Shown: positions 52,351-61,561, numbered from the stretch's first letter. The stretch: DNA of 64,000 nucleotides from an uncultured Muribaculaceae bacterium (GCA_947179295.1 CAMXAZ010000002.1:1-64000), one strand, 5' to 3'. The notes: generated by a model not told the origin, from the letters alone. Translations and numbers: made by a program.

Positions 52351-53925
52351 ATGATCAGACTCCTTATATCAGCTTTTATTCTGTTAGTATTCACGTCATG
52401 CTCCGATGAGGTGGAGACTCAGCTCTCTCAGGCCGAAGAGCTGGTCCTGACTGATCCTGAATCAGTCAGGAAGATACTTGCGGAAATGGATGATGGTAAT
52501 ATCCGTCCTGATGATCACAGGATGAGAATCAGGCTGCTTAAAATGGCGGTTGATTCCTGTCGGAACAGAGGTGAGGCAGAGAGTGTCTGTAAGTATTTCA
52601 GTCGTTCCGAAAGCCGGAAATTTCATATGATGAGTCTTTATTATAAGGGCCTTGCTGCATTTGACGGTGGAGAATCTGGAAACGCTTTGATGGATTTCGG
52701 AGAGGCTCTGAAGTTAGCTGTGTTACTGGATGAATCCGGGTGGTTCGTGCGTATAATGCAGGCATATTATGACGTGTATATATCTGAGGGACAACTTTTG
52801 CCGGCTCCTGAGTTTTATTCCACGGATGTGATTGAATTGGACCCTGAAATGATGCCCGATGCAGATATGCTTGATTTCAGGAAAGCCTGGATTTCATATG
52901 TCAACGGTGACTATCATGACGCCCTTGAAAGAGCGCGGAGTTTACTTGGCCGGGTAGGGGATGATGGCGCTTTGAGACTCGAAGTCATGCGGTTGATAGG
53001 AAGAGCGATGGTCAGAAGCGGGGCTTTGGCTGATGCTGAACGTCTTTGGACTGAAATATGTGGTGACGGTAGGTATTCATCGCTTTCTGACAGTGTCTGG
53101 CTTGTGGCGTCATCATTGAAAAACGGAAGTCTTCATAGTAATGGCCTGCTGGTCAGTAAAGTGGAAGCACGTCTTGATCGGCTCCGGCCTGAGGATAGAT
53201 ATGAATTTTATCTTGCCGCAGGTGACAGCATCGGGGCCTTTGTCAGCCTGTCGCAGATTGCCGAGAAATCAAGAGCCTGGAATAGGAATATTGGTTCATA
53301 TGGAATTTATGAGCGCATAATGGCTGAGAGTGCCCTTGAAAAGGAACAGATCTATAATAGACATCTGGTCATAGGTCTGTGGCTGTCGGCCGCTATTGTT
53401 ATTCTGCTAAGCGGCATAATGATATATTTATGTTTCACGGGCAGGAAGAAACACATGCGAGACCTTGACTCGATCCGAGTGGACCATGAGCGGACTGTCA
53501 GTTCGATGCTGGCTGAGCGGGCCTCTTCACGGAAACTTATATGGGAGTTGCTGAAAAATAAATATGAAGCAGCAGACAGGCGCTGCATCGAATATTACGG
53601 ATGCAACAAAGCGCGTCTCTCAAAAGATACAAAGACCGAAGCAGACAATATAACCGGTGTCAGAAATTTTGTATCTAAGCTTGAAGCGGATGTCAACCTG
53701 AACATGTCGGATCTGATTCAACAGTTCCGCTCGGATGTCGTGGGGCTGAAAGAGGCTGATTATTGTCTATACCTTTTTTCGGTTGTTGATTTGTCAGTGA
53801 TAACGATTGCGGTTCTGCTCGGTGAAGAAAAGATAGAGGCCGTTTATAACCGCAAGGCGAGACTGAAACTGAAAATCAAGCAACTTGATCGCGGAAAAGC
53901 TGATAAATACATGGCTTATCTATAA
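52351..53925 (+). CDS. TPR-containing membrane lipoprotein regulator with C-terminal HTH-like region
   Basis: A 524-residue protein with signal MIRLLISAFILLVFTSC (lipobox, Cys 17), a helical-repeat periplasmic part (about 25-325, pairs of TPR-like helices such as HMMSLYYKGLAAFDGGESGNALMDF), one transmembrane helix (about 340-365, LVIGLWLSAAIVILLSGIMIYLCF), a coiled coil (about 370-415) and a C-terminal region, VGLKEADYCLYLFSVVDLSVITIAVLLGEEKIEAVYNRKARLKLKIKQL, matching the LuxR-type HTH position of Bacteroidota TPR-HTH regulators, although the DNA-recognition residues look degenerate. It is lower in GC than its neighbours. It may sense envelope state; the target is unknown. Confidence 0.65.
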   Translation: MIRLLISAFILLVFTSCSDEVETQLSQAEELVLTDPESVRKILAEMDDGNIRPDDHRMRIRLLKMAVDSCRNRGEAESVCKYFSRSESRKFHMMSLYYKGLAAFDGGESGNALMDFGEALKLAVLLDESGWFVRIMQAYYDVYISEGQLLPAPEFYSTDVIELDPEMMPDADMLDFRKAWISYVNGDYHDALERARSLLGRVGDDGALRLEVMRLIGRAMVRSGALADAERLWTEICGDGRYSSLSDSVWLVASSLKNGSLHSNGLLVSKVEARLDRLRPEDRYEFYLAAGDSIGAFVSLSQIAEKSRAWNRNIGSYGIYERIMAESALEKEQIYNRHLVIGLWLSAAIVILLSGIMIYLCFTGRKKHMRDLDSIRVDHERTVSSMLAERASSRKLIWELLKNKYEAADRRCIEYYGCNKARLSKDTKTEADNITGVRNFVSKLEADVNLNMSDLIQQFRSDVVGLKEADYCLYLFSVVDLSVITIAVLLGEEKIEAVYNRKARLKLKIKQLDRGKADKYMAYL

Positions 53926-54090
53926 GTTTTTTGTTTTTCGCATGAGCGATAGCTGCGGCATCTGTCTGAAAAACAGCCTCATGGGCGTGAAGAAGATGTG
54001 AAAACAAAATTGAAATTTGTTGTAATACGTAAATTGCTGATTTTTAATTGAAAACAAATTGCATAAAACAAAAATCAAAACGCTGCGTAT

Positions 54091-54122
54091 CTTGGGAATA
54101 TAGTATTGCGGAGCTATATTTG
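54091..54122 (+). promoter_or_regulatory. Promoter before the small membrane protein gene
   Basis: CTTG (54091-54094, one change from TTTG), 20-bp spacer, TATATTTG (54115-54122), 43 bp before ATG 54165. Confidence 0.65.
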
Positions 54123-54164
54123 CCGGAGGAAAAATTTATAACTAACTCCTAAATACATATACTT

Positions 54165-54386
54165 ATGATGTACAGTTCCATATGGTCAATGATTGTAGCT
54201 CTACAGCTGGTTATTGTCTCAGTCCTTGCTCTGTCTGCTATTTGTGGAATCATTCTGTGTCTGACCAACCGGAATATATCGGCAGGGCATAAGGTTGCCT
54301 GGGCGATAGCTTTTATCGGTTCAGGCATCATCGGGCTTCTGGTCTACCTTGCGGTCTTTTCCAAAGGGAGCCGGTCGGAATGTTAG
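54165..54386 (+). CDS. Small membrane protein with PLDc_N-like domain
   Basis: A 73-residue protein with two transmembrane helices (about 9-33 and 43-66). The second part HKVAWAIAFIGSGIIGLLVYLAVF has the hallmarks of the PLDc_N segment found at the N-terminus of cardiolipin synthases and in stand-alone small proteins (Trp in the second helix, Gly pair, then Tyr). The role of the stand-alone form is unknown. ATG 54165 and 54168 are both possible. It has its own promoter and is followed by a hairpin (54410-54448). Confidence 0.7.
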   Translation: MMYSSIWSMIVALQLVIVSVLALSAICGIILCLTNRNISAGHKVAWAIAFIGSGIIGLLVYLAVFSKGSRSEC

Positions 54387-54409
54387 TGAGGACATCGATC
54401 TAATCATAG

Positions 54410-54448
54410 CCCGTGACACCGAAGCGCAGAGCGCGCAGGTGTCACGGG
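54410..54448 (+). terminator. Hairpin after the small membrane protein gene
   Basis: CCCGTGACACC (54410-54420) pairs perfectly with GGTGTCACGGG (54438-54448); a short TTT follows. Likely terminator, weak T-tract. Confidence 0.6.
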
Positions 54449-54621
54449 TTTGCCAATCCCCCAGCGAGTGGTGTCCGGCTGAGGACACCGTTTTACCATC
54501 AAGCCTTGGCCACCCGTCTTCATCGCTGTCCAACCGATCGCTGCAATTCATCAGGTGTCCGTTTGGCTGCATTGGTGATTTTTTTGTGCATCTTTATGAA
54601 ATATACTGTGTTTTTTGCTAC

Positions 54622-54661
54622 AATTCCGCCTCTTTCGCTGACAATCGGGCGGAATTTTTTA
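54622..54661 (+). terminator. Orphan rho-independent terminator upstream of psd
   Basis: AATTCCGCC (54622-54630) pairs with GGCGGAATT (54648-54656), followed by TTTT (54657-54660). No gene ends between 54386 and this terminator, and I see nothing else coding in 54449-54621; it may insulate psd or end a small RNA. Confidence 0.7.
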
Positions 54662-54670
54662 ACAGTCGGT

Positions 54671-54701
54671 TTTGATAAATGGAAAAGATTGCATAACTTT
54701 G
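54671..54701 (+). promoter_or_regulatory. Consensus promoter of the psd-pssA operon
   Basis: TTTG (54671-54674), 19-bp spacer, TAACTTTG (54694-54701): an exact match to the Bacteroidales consensus, 61 bp before ATG 54763. Confidence 0.85.
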
Positions 54702-54762
54702 CAAATTAAGAGAACGTAACGGGCTGTCAGCCCCTCTGATACTACCCCTATCCTCGAATCTA

Positions 54763-55443
54763 ATGAAAGTCAAGATCCACAGCGAAGGAATCAATATATT
54801 GATAGTTGTCATGCTGATAATGATTGTCATCAATCTGTCGGCATGGATGTTTATTCGTCCCGCTGCGATCCCCACTACTTTCACTGTCATTTCGGCGATA
54901 TTCTATCTGCTTGTAGTCAACTTTTTCCGCTCGCCGAAACGTACGTTTCACGGCGACCGCCACAATGTGGTGGTAAGCTCGGTCGACGGCACCGTTGTGG
55001 CGCTTGAGGAAGTCTTCGAGCCGGAAGTGTTGCGCCGCCGTGTCAGAATGCTCTCGGTATTCATGTCGGTGTTCAACGTACATGCCAACTGGTTTCCGGT
55101 TGACGGCGAGGTGCTCATGGTGCGCCACCACAACGGCCGTTTCCTCAGTGCCTATCTGCCGAAAGCGAGTGTCGAAAACGAACGGTCGACAGTGCTTATC
55201 CGCGCCACCAACGGCCAGGAGGTGCTCATGAGGCAGATTGCCGGAGCCGTTGCCCGACGGATTGTCACCTATGCCGAACCGGGCGACATAGCCGACATCA
55301 AAGACCACATGGGCTTCATCAAATTCGGATCGCGTGTCGACATCTATCTCCCGCTTGACGCTGAAGTCTTCGTCAAGATCGGAGACAAGACCACGGGCGG
55401 TGTCTCGGTAGTGGCCCGTCTGCGCGAACATCCTGATGACTAA
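54763..55443 (+). CDS. psd: Phosphatidylserine decarboxylase (short form)
   Basis: A 226-residue enzyme that makes phosphatidylethanolamine from phosphatidylserine. It has two N-terminal transmembrane helices (about 8-50, INILIVVMLIMIVINLSAWMFI and FTVISAIFYLLVVNFF), then FFRSPKR, VSSVDGTVV, LSVFMSVFNVHANWFPVDG and the autocleavage site in FIKFGSRVDIYLP: the Gly-Ser pair (about residue 189) is where the pro-enzyme splits to give the pyruvoyl group. The short, membrane-anchored form is the one common in Bacteroidota. It is followed 32 bp later by pssA, the enzyme before it in the pathway. Confidence 0.95.
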   Translation: MKVKIHSEGINILIVVMLIMIVINLSAWMFIRPAAIPTTFTVISAIFYLLVVNFFRSPKRTFHGDRHNVVVSSVDGTVVALEEVFEPEVLRRRVRMLSVFMSVFNVHANWFPVDGEVLMVRHHNGRFLSAYLPKASVENERSTVLIRATNGQEVLMRQIAGAVARRIVTYAEPGDIADIKDHMGFIKFGSRVDIYLPLDAEVFVKIGDKTTGGVSVVARLREHPDD

Positions 55444-55475
55444 TAAGGTTATCATACAAAACACAGTATCATCAA

Positions 55476-56201
55476 TTGAAATCAATCCGCACTTATATTC
55501 CGAATACAATCACCTGCCTCAACCTCCTCTCAGGATGTGCGGCGGTGTTTTTGGCTTTTAATCTCGACCTGCCTACCGCAGGGCTGAGCGCATTGCAGTG
55601 GGCTTTCGTGTGCATAGGCGCTGCCGCCGCCTTTGACTTCTGGGACGGCATGTCGGCCCGCCTTCTTCACGCCTATTCGCCCATTGGCAAGGAACTTGAT
55701 TCGCTGAGCGACCTTGTCAGCTTCGGCCTCGCTCCGGCTTTCCTCGTGATGAACACCATGCTCCGGGCCGGCAGTCCGCTCTGGGTGAGCGCATTCGCGC
55801 TGCTGATAGCCGTGATGGGTGCCCTGCGCCTTGCCAAATTCAACGTAGACACCCGTCAGACAACCTCGTTCATCGGTCTGCCTATTCCGGCCAACGCCAT
55901 CTTCTGGGTGGGTGCACTCGCCTGGATCACCGATCACGCCTATCCCGGCGATGCGGTGATGGCAGTGCTCATTGCAGTGGTTTCGCTGCTTATGGTGAGC
56001 GAAATAAAGATGTTTTCACTCAAATTCGCCAACCTTTCGCTGCGCGAGAATGTTAGACGTTATGTGATCATGGCGGCCACAGTGCTTTTCGTCATCACCG
56101 ACGGTGTTTCGGGCTTTGCCTGGACAATCGTGCTCTACATTCTGATCTCGCTTCTTGGCAAGCGCACAGATCCTGACGCATCCGAGGCGGATGAGAAGTA
56201 A
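55476..56201 (+). CDS. pssA: CDP-diacylglycerol-serine O-phosphatidyltransferase
   Basis: A 241-residue membrane enzyme joining CDP-diacylglycerol and serine. The CDP-alcohol phosphatidyltransferase motif D-G-x2-A-R-x8-G-x3-D-x3-D is complete in FWDGMSARLLHAYSPIGKEL followed by DSLSD (about residues 50-72). About eight hydrophobic helices follow. The start appears to be TTG 55476 (protein begins KSIRTYIPNTITCLNLLSG, a conserved N-terminus); no in-frame ATG lies between it and the conserved region. It is in an operon with psd and the DUF4834-type gene. Confidence 0.93.
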   Translation: MKSIRTYIPNTITCLNLLSGCAAVFLAFNLDLPTAGLSALQWAFVCIGAAAAFDFWDGMSARLLHAYSPIGKELDSLSDLVSFGLAPAFLVMNTMLRAGSPLWVSAFALLIAVMGALRLAKFNVDTRQTTSFIGLPIPANAIFWVGALAWITDHAYPGDAVMAVLIAVVSLLMVSEIKMFSLKFANLSLRENVRRYVIMAATVLFVITDGVSGFAWTIVLYILISLLGKRTDPDASEADEK

Positions 56202-56252
56202 CCGTAGACCATCGCCACGGTCTGCATTCAGCAAAACCTTCATCTTTCTGAC

Positions 56253-56615
56253 ATGTTAACTTTCTTTGGAACAATACTGATACTCTATCTGGTGTGGCTT
56301 ATCATCAAGCCGCTCCTGCTGAGCTATGCTCAGCGGAAATATACCCAGAAGGTCAATGATATGTTTAACCAGGCCTTCGGAGGCGGCACCGGATTCAGCC
56401 CCGGAGCATCGCCTTTCGGGCAGCGGCGCAGGCAGCAGCATCAGCCGCAGAGACGCAAAAAGATATTCAGCCGCGACGAAGGCGAGTATGTGGACTTCGA
56501 AGAGATTGAGGTGAAAACCGAATTCTCGGCCTCGGAGACCACTGAAAAGCAAGGCCCCTCATACACTCCCCGCGAACCCCAGGTAAGCGACGCCGACTGG
56601 GAAGAAATTCGCTGA
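56253..56615 (+). CDS. DUF4834-like small membrane protein
   Basis: A 120-residue protein with one N-terminal membrane helix (MLTFFGTILILYLVWLIIKPLLL), then a basic Gln/Arg-rich linker (FGQRRRQQHQPQRRKK) and an acidic C-terminus with the conserved EGEYVDFEEI and DADWEEIR ends. This layout is that of DUF4834, a Bacteroidota family that often lies next to pssA. Function unknown. It starts 51 bp after pssA; a bidirectional terminator follows. Confidence 0.8.
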   Translation: MLTFFGTILILYLVWLIIKPLLLSYAQRKYTQKVNDMFNQAFGGGTGFSPGASPFGQRRRQQHQPQRRKKIFSRDEGEYVDFEEIEVKTEFSASETTEKQGPSYTPREPQVSDADWEEIR

Positions 56616-56731
56616 ACGGCCACAGCTCACAGATTGCCGATATACATATATTATATATATGTGGTAGTACATCTTGTATATGGAGTTGCATCTCATCAAA
56701 GATATCCGATATCTCAGACAGCATAATAGAA

Positions 56732-56766
56732 AACTCCGGATGGAAGCCTTCCATCCGGAGTTTTCA
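56732..56766. terminator. Bidirectional terminator between the psd operon and the glycan operon
   Basis: AACTCCGGATGGAAG (56732-56746) pairs with CTTCCATCCGGAGTT (56748-56762), with T-rich sequence on both sides (TTCATTT on the plus strand; TTCTATTA on the minus). It lies between the convergent genes 56253-56615 and 56790-58667. Confidence 0.8.
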
Positions 56767-56789
56767 TTTGCTTATGTGCGGGGGGATTG

Positions 56790-58667
56790 TTATTTCTGCG
56801 GGAGGATGTACTGCAGGTGCACTTTCACGCAACGGTTCATCTTGGCATCGATGCCGCGGGTAGAAGGATCGTCCACACGGCCTATGCCGCGCACTGCGTT
56901 CTTGAACGAGTTGACACGGTAGGTCTTGGAGTCTACGCCGTCAAACTTGCCTGACTCGCGGAGCCAGTTGAGCACTGTGGTGGCACGGTTGTCCGAGAGG
57001 GTAGTGTTGCGGTCGAGACCCACCTGCTTGGCGTCAGGACCTGTGAAGTTGTCCTGGCTTGTGGCGAGACCTTCCACCAAAATGCCTGTGATCACACCGT
57101 TTTCAATAATGTGGCGGATGTCATCAACAGTCTCCTGGTCGGCATGTTTGGCTATATGGCCCTGGTTTGACTTCACGGCCGCATAGATGTCGGCAAGGCT
57201 GACGAGATATTCGCTGCGGTCTATGTCGAAGTATTCGCGGATGGTTTCAAGACCCTTGTGGGCGTTGAGACCGAAGGTCTGGGTCTCATAGTAGTTGTCT
57301 TCGCTCAGGAGCTTCTGAGAGCGGGTGGCATCGTCGATACGGTAGTGCCAGAGGTGCTGGTCGCCATAGATCGGAGCGTAGTAGAAACCTGCGCTCTGGC
57401 GGAAGTCTGACATATCGGAAGGAGCGAGGCTCAGTGAGATCGGACCTTCGCCCATTTCATATCCGCGGGGCACAGAGGTGATGGCGAAGTCGCGGTCAGC
57501 CGGTTCGGTTGGCAGGTCCTCGGTAGGCAGGCCCTTGAGAGTGCGTCCGGCCACGAGGCGCGAGGCCACATCGCCGTTGTCCTCGAAGCGGCGCTGGGTG
57601 TAGATACCGCCTGTCAGGTAGTCAATGGCGTTGACAGAGCTTGAGGCGATGGTCGGGGCATCGTTACGTCCGGAATAGTTGTTGGGATAGAAGACGTAGA
57701 ATGTGATTTCGGTAAACTTGGCGGGATCTCCCTCCTTGACGCGGACTTCGCGGATCTGGCGTTCGCGGTAGTCGCGGGTATAGGTGTGGGTAGCGCCCAT
57801 GCGCCAGCTGCGGGCGCGTTTCGAGCCGAGATAGAATGTGAAACCGAGGTCGGCGCCGAGATTCGAGTCCCACTTGTTGGCCGCATGGTTTGCCTGACCG
57901 TATTCGAGGTCGAAGTTGGTCTGATAGAGAAGAGCGCGGAGCTTGAAGTCGAGCGAGAAGCGCTTCGAGCGGGTGAAGAAGCGGCTGTATTGCAGTTCCA
58001 GATGTGCGCTGAGCTCGTTGTCTGATCCGTGGTCGTGGCCATAGCCCATGTGGTGCACACCGCCTATACCGGCGTTGAGCATGAACTGGTTCATGAGTTT
58101 GGGGCTGTCAGCTCCTTCATAGCCCTGGATAAGGCGCGAGAGGTTGAAAATCACGCTTGCGCCGAGGTCCCACCAGCGGGTTCTCATCTTGCGGTAGGGG
58201 GTGCCGTCAGAAGCCTGCATGATGCCTCCGTAGCCATAGTGACCGGTGAGGTATTCGGTATAGCCCTTGGAGTCGGAGCGGATGAATTCCACTTTCACGC
58301 CGACGCCCGGAGTGAACCATTTGCCCACGCCGATTCCGAAGTCAGGCGAGATGGTGCCGCCGAACTTTCCGCGTCCGGAGTAGTCGCCGCGGAATGTGTG
58401 GGCTCCGGCTGTGGCGAATACAAACCAGTTTTTGCCGAACTTGTTTGTTACCACTCCGAATGGCTGGTTTGTTTCCTTGACAACCTCGGTGCGGGTAGGC
58501 AGGTCGGTGTCAGTAGTGTCTGAATAGACAGTGCGGTAGTCTTTGTACTGTCGGTCAAAGTCCTCGTATGACGAGGGAGTCTGCGCGGCGGCTGTGAAGA
58601 CCGAGCACAGTACTGCCAGTGACAGTGCGGGAGAGAGCAAGCGCTTTAAAGTCTTGAGAAGGTACAT
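56790..58667 (-). CDS. OmpA-family outer-membrane protein at the end of the glycan operon
   Basis: A 625-residue exported protein (signal peptide MYLLKTLKRLLSPALSLAVLCSVFTAAAQ). Residues about 50-320 form a beta-barrel (NWFVFATAGAHTFRGDYSGRG, PDFGIGVGKWFTPGVGVKVEFI, FSLDFKLRALLYQTNF, DLGFTFYLGSKR). A middle region of about 130 residues follows, and an OmpA/MotB-like peptidoglycan-binding domain at about 500-620 (TGILVEGLATSQDNF, LSDNRATTVLNWLRESG). It therefore probably anchors the outer membrane to the cell wall. It starts 4 bp after the dehydratase gene and shares its operon, an unusual pairing with glycan synthesis genes. It has no lipobox. Function in the glycan pathway is not evident. 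Confidence 0.8.
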   Translation of the reverse strand: MYLLKTLKRLLSPALSLAVLCSVFTAAAQTPSSYEDFDRQYKDYRTVYSDTTDTDLPTRTEVVKETNQPFGVVTNKFGKNWFVFATAGAHTFRGDYSGRGKFGGTISPDFGIGVGKWFTPGVGVKVEFIRSDSKGYTEYLTGHYGYGGIMQASDGTPYRKMRTRWWDLGASVIFNLSRLIQGYEGADSPKLMNQFMLNAGIGGVHHMGYGHDHGSDNELSAHLELQYSRFFTRSKRFSLDFKLRALLYQTNFDLEYGQANHAANKWDSNLGADLGFTFYLGSKRARSWRMGATHTYTRDYRERQIREVRVKEGDPAKFTEITFYVFYPNNYSGRNDAPTIASSSVNAIDYLTGGIYTQRRFEDNGDVASRLVAGRTLKGLPTEDLPTEPADRDFAITSVPRGYEMGEGPISLSLAPSDMSDFRQSAGFYYAPIYGDQHLWHYRIDDATRSQKLLSEDNYYETQTFGLNAHKGLETIREYFDIDRSEYLVSLADIYAAVKSNQGHIAKHADQETVDDIRHIIENGVITGILVEGLATSQDNFTGPDAKQVGLDRNTTLSDNRATTVLNWLRESGKFDGVDSKTYRVNSFKNAVRGIGRVDDPSTRGIDAKMNRCVKVHLQYILPQK

Positions 58668-58671
58668 AGCT

Positions 58672-60336
58672 TTATGCGATAGGTTGGATTTCTGGTTTTG
58701 TATGATATATGTCGGTTGTTGTCGGATTTACTTCGAGCGAGGGGCGCGGACCCGGAGGCGAGGGATCGAGGGTGGAGTAGGGTGAGTTGTTGGAGATATA
58801 CTCCGGCACCATGCGCTTCATGGATCTCACGGTTGCGGTGGCGTTGAACGTGTGAGCCGTGGCGAGAAGTTCGTTGACCTGGGCTGTCACCCGGCGGTTG
58901 TCGCTTGGCTCGACTTTTGCGATCTTTATTTTGGGATGCAACGAGGGCATCACCTGCTCTTTTTCTGTGAGGAGTTCCTCATAGAGCTTTTCGCCGGGGC
59001 GCAGTCCGCAATATTCTATCTTTACGTCGAAGCGGCCGCTGAGGGCTATCATGCGGCGGACGAGGTCTACGATCCTGACCGGTTTGCCCATGTCAAAGGC
59101 GAATATCTCGCCGCCTTTGCCGAGGATGGCGGCTTCGAGCACGAGCGCACAGGCTTCGGGGATAAGCATGAAGTAGCGGATTATGTCGGGGTGGGTCACC
59201 ATCACCGGGCCTCCGCGGCGTATCTGGCTGCGGAAGGTCGGTATCACCGAGCCTTGCGATCCGAGCACGTTGCCGAAGCGGGTGGTGATGAAGCGGCAGC
59301 CATCGGGTCTGTTGCTTGAGAGGCTCTGGCAGTACATCTCGCAGATGCGTTTCGTGCAGCCCATCACATTGGTCGGGTTGACAGCCTTGTCGGTGCTGAC
59401 GAGTATGAATTTCTCCACCTTGTAGCTCACGGCCAGGTCGGCTATGAGGCGGGTGCCGCCCACGTTGTTGGTCACACTTTCAACCGGATTCTCCTCCATG
59501 AGGGGCACATGCTTGTAGGCAGCGGCGTGGAATACGATCTCAGGGCTTTCCGAGGCGAAAATGCGCTCCATGCGCGGGCCGTTGCAGATGTCGGCCACTA
59601 TGTAGAGGCAATCAGTTTCGGGGTAGAGACGTTCCATTTCGATCCGCAGGTTATGGAGCGGCGACTCGGCCTGGTCTATAAGGATGAGTCTCTGCGGGCG
59701 TAGCGAGGCGAGCTGCAGGGCAAGTTCGCTGCCTATGCTGCCTGCTGCGCCGGTGACGAGAATGCGGCGCCCTGAAAGTTTGGCGCGGATTTCGTCCATG
59801 TCCACTTCTATCGGGTTGCGGTCAAGCAGATCGGCCATTTCGAGGTCGATGAGCTGGCGCTCGCTGTAGCCATAGGCTCCGCCGCTGGTGGTGTAGCGCA
59901 GATATAGGTCATAGAGGGTCTTGACCCCGACGCGTATTCCGCAGATGGTGGTGAGCGAAAGGAGCGAGAGCAGAATCAGGTCACGCAGGCGGATGGCGAA
60001 GAGCACATTGTCGGCGTGGAGGAATATGCGCAGCAGCATGATGACTGTCACGGCAAAGGCGAGAGCCATGCAGACACGGACAAGGTCGGGGAAAGAGGTG
60101 CGGCGGAAGATGTTCCGGTAGGTTCCGCAGAGGAGGAAGCCGGAGGCAAAGGGGCTGAGGTAGACCAGCATGGTCTGAAGTATATGTCCGAGATTGCTGA
60201 CGGTGTTGGCCAGTCCGTGGTTCACCGCACACGCTACAAGCCCCGACAGATAGACCATCGAGCAGTCGAGAAGCAGCACAATCCATCTCGACAGATTGTG
60301 GCGCGAAAATTCTCTTGTCAGCAGTGTCCGGTTCAC
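58672..60336 (-). CDS. Membrane nucleotide-sugar 4,6-dehydratase (PglF/CapD-type)
   Basis: A 554-residue inner-membrane enzyme with four N-terminal helices (about 15-130) and a cytoplasmic extended short-chain dehydrogenase domain: VTGAAGSIGSELALQLASL (about 190-210, NAD loop), YKHVPLMEENP and SVTNNVGGTRLIADLAV, then ISTDKAVNP-like LVSTDKAVNPTNVMGCTKR, whose Met replaces the Tyr of YxxxK, as in PglF/FlaA1-type dehydratases. The family converts UDP-GlcNAc to a 4-keto-6-deoxy sugar. Start is GTG 60336; the next Met is 27 residues in, within the first helix. It is the third gene of the operon. Confidence 0.9.
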   Translation of the reverse strand: MNRTLLTREFSRHNLSRWIVLLLDCSMVYLSGLVACAVNHGLANTVSNLGHILQTMLVYLSPFASGFLLCGTYRNIFRRTSFPDLVRVCMALAFAVTVIMLLRIFLHADNVLFAIRLRDLILLSLLSLTTICGIRVGVKTLYDLYLRYTTSGGAYGYSERQLIDLEMADLLDRNPIEVDMDEIRAKLSGRRILVTGAAGSIGSELALQLASLRPQRLILIDQAESPLHNLRIEMERLYPETDCLYIVADICNGPRMERIFASESPEIVFHAAAYKHVPLMEENPVESVTNNVGGTRLIADLAVSYKVEKFILVSTDKAVNPTNVMGCTKRICEMYCQSLSSNRPDGCRFITTRFGNVLGSQGSVIPTFRSQIRRGGPVMVTHPDIIRYFMLIPEACALVLEAAILGKGGEIFAFDMGKPVRIVDLVRRMIALSGRFDVKIEYCGLRPGEKLYEELLTEKEQVMPSLHPKIKIAKVEPSDNRRVTAQVNELLATAHTFNATATVRSMKRMVPEYISNNSPYSTLDPSPPGPRPSLEVNPTTTDIYHTKPEIQPIA

Positions 60337-60400
60337 GGTGGTGGTGTTGTTATGTTGTGTTTCTTGGTGTGAGTCCGTTGGTGTATTGGGTGCTGAAGGG

Positions 60401-61561
60401 TCAGCCGTTGATGCAGTTTCTGATTTCGTTCACGATCATTCTGACATCGTCTTCGCTGACGCATGGTCCGGAGGGGAGGCAGAGGCCGCGGCCGAAGAGG
60501 GCTTCGCTGACGCCGTTGACATAGGCCGGGGCCTGGGCGAATACCGGCTGAAGGTGCATCGGCTTCCAGAGCGGGCGGGTCTCCACGTTGAGGGCAGCTA
60601 AGTGCAGGCGCAGGTCTTCAGGAGTCTTGCCGGTCACCTGCGGGTCGATCTCGATGGTGCTCAGCCAGTAGTTGCTGTCGCTGTCGGCCGACGGGTTGGC
60701 GTGGTAGCTGATGCCATCAATTTCGGCGAACAGTTCCTGATAGAGGGCTGCCAGGCGGCGGTGATGGGCAATGTGCTCGTCGAGAATCGTCATCTGCCCG
60801 CGCCCGATGCCGGCTGAGATGTTGCTCAGGCGATAGTTATAGCCTATATGCTCATGCTGGTAATATGGGAAAGGCTCGCGGGCCTGGGTGGCGAAAAACA
60901 GGGCGCGTTTCTTGCTCTCGGCATCGGGGCAGACAAGCGCTCCGCCACCTGAGGTGGTGATCATCTTGTTGCCGTTGAAACTCAGTATGCCGAAGTGACC
61001 CAGAGTTCCGCACATGCGGCCCTGATATTTCGATCCGAGGGCTTCGGCGGCATCTTCCACAACGGGTATGCCCCACTTGTCGGCCACGGCGCAGATGCGG
61101 TCCATTTGCGCGGGCATTCCGTAGAGGTGCACGGTGATGATGGCTTTCGGCTTGCGTCCGGTTTTTTCGATGCGGTCGGCAATGGCGGCGTCGAGCAGTT
61201 CGGGGTCCATGTTCCATGATCCGGCCTCGCTGTCGACAAACACCGGCTTGGCTCCCTGGTAGACCACGGGGTTGGCCGAGGCTGCAAACGTGAAGCTCTG
61301 GCAGATCACTTCGTCTCCCTGGCCCACGCCGAGAAGCACGAGGGCAAGATGTATGGCGGCTGTGCCGGCCGAGAGGGCGGCTATTTCTTTTCCTTCTGAC
61401 TGTGGATCTCCCTCAGTAAGGAACTTTTTGAGATCTTCTTCAAATCCGTCCACATTCGGGCCGAGGGGCACGACCCAGCTGTCGGCGAAGGCTTCGTCGA
61501 TAAAGCGCTGTTCGGCGCCGCTCATGTGGGCGAGGCAAAGATGTATTTTCTTAGTTTGCAT
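60401..61561 (-). CDS. DegT/DnrJ/EryC1/StrS aminotransferase (PglE-like)
   Basis: A 386-residue PLP enzyme that aminates a keto-sugar nucleotide, probably the 4-keto product of the dehydratase encoded downstream. The PLP lysine is in FGILSFNGNKMITTSGGGALV, and the phosphate-binding site is ALSAGTAAIHLALVLLGVGQGDEVICQSFTF. WGIPVVEDAAEALGSKYQG contains the Asp that contacts the pyridine nitrogen. HIGYNYRLSNISAGIGRGQM is the typical C-terminal signature. Length is normal. It overlaps the upstream sugar-phosphate transferase gene by 11 bp. Confidence 0.93.
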   Translation of the reverse strand: MQTKKIHLCLAHMSGAEQRFIDEAFADSWVVPLGPNVDGFEEDLKKFLTEGDPQSEGKEIAALSAGTAAIHLALVLLGVGQGDEVICQSFTFAASANPVVYQGAKPVFVDSEAGSWNMDPELLDAAIADRIEKTGRKPKAIITVHLYGMPAQMDRICAVADKWGIPVVEDAAEALGSKYQGRMCGTLGHFGILSFNGNKMITTSGGGALVCPDAESKKRALFFATQAREPFPYYQHEHIGYNYRLSNISAGIGRGQMTILDEHIAHHRRLAALYQELFAEIDGISYHANPSADSDSNYWLSTIEIDPQVTGKTPEDLRLHLAALNVETRPLWKPMHLQPVFAQAPAYVNGVSEALFGRGLCLPSGPCVSEDDVRMIVNEIRNCING

